Of a stretch of DNA of 15,288 nucleotides, positions 15,284-15,288 are shown in pieces (within the stretch, counting starts at the first letter, position 1; every line of letters starts with the position of its first letter). Both the position numbers and the translations under genes were made by a program. Under the pieces are notes generated by a model. It saw only the letters and a list, made by a program, of their open reading frames with translations, did no database searches and was not told the origin of the DNA. This DNA is from Hahellaceae bacterium. GTDB taxonomy: Bacteria > Pseudomonadota > Gammaproteobacteria > Pseudomonadales > Oleiphilaceae. The stretch lies in NCBI GenBank assembly GCA_016716085.1, contig JADJWY010000021.1:1-15288 (forward strand), read 5' to 3'.

Positions 15284-15288
15284 TGGTA

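Overview
The window looks like accessory DNA on a proteobacterial chromosome, most likely gammaproteobacterial. The Crp/Fnr-type regulator, rubrerythrin, ZIP transporter and HipBA/VapBC sequences suggest this, but no phylogenetic marker gene is present, so the assignment is tentative. Most longer genes are broken by frameshifts or stops. Several small toxin-antitoxin genes and one insertion sequence are intact. This is either a decaying genomic island or partly an effect of indel errors in the assembly; both readings are kept open.

Layout. 1-1064: the start of a lipoprotein gene running off the left edge, then a frameshifted Crp/Fnr-family regulator, both on the minus strand. 1444-2292: an unidentified ORF fragment and the C-terminal remnant of an ISL3-type transposase. 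2301-2516, 5684-5898 and 10339-10498: three copies of a composite repeat. Each holds a tRNA-Ser 3'-end-like core, an imperfect inverted repeat, and arrays of GGTCCCA spaced exactly 11 bp. The first two copies have these iterons on both sides of the core. This resembles phage or island attachment (attP-like) sites.

The repeats divide the window into cargo modules. Module 1 (2517-5683): intact HigB-HigA, a broken DUF6880-type gene and a broken DUF7713-type zinc-ribbon gene. Module 2 (5899-10338): a broken primase-helicase of the TOTE conflict-system type, transcribed divergently from an intact HipB-like antitoxin and a heavily broken HipA kinase toxin. Right of the third repeat (10499 onward): intact VapB-VapC, then broken rubrerythrin, class II glutamine amidotransferase and ZIP metal transporter genes on one strand. 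The right end (13892-15274) is a complete IS256-family element with terminal inverted repeats and a perfect 9-bp target duplication.

How it fits together. The main hypothesis is a tandem array of att-site-bounded defence/toxin-antitoxin cassettes at or derived from a tRNA-Ser gene. No integrase is encoded in either complete module, so any mobility would depend on a recombinase supplied elsewhere. The repeat structure is seen directly; its role as a recombination site is inferred.
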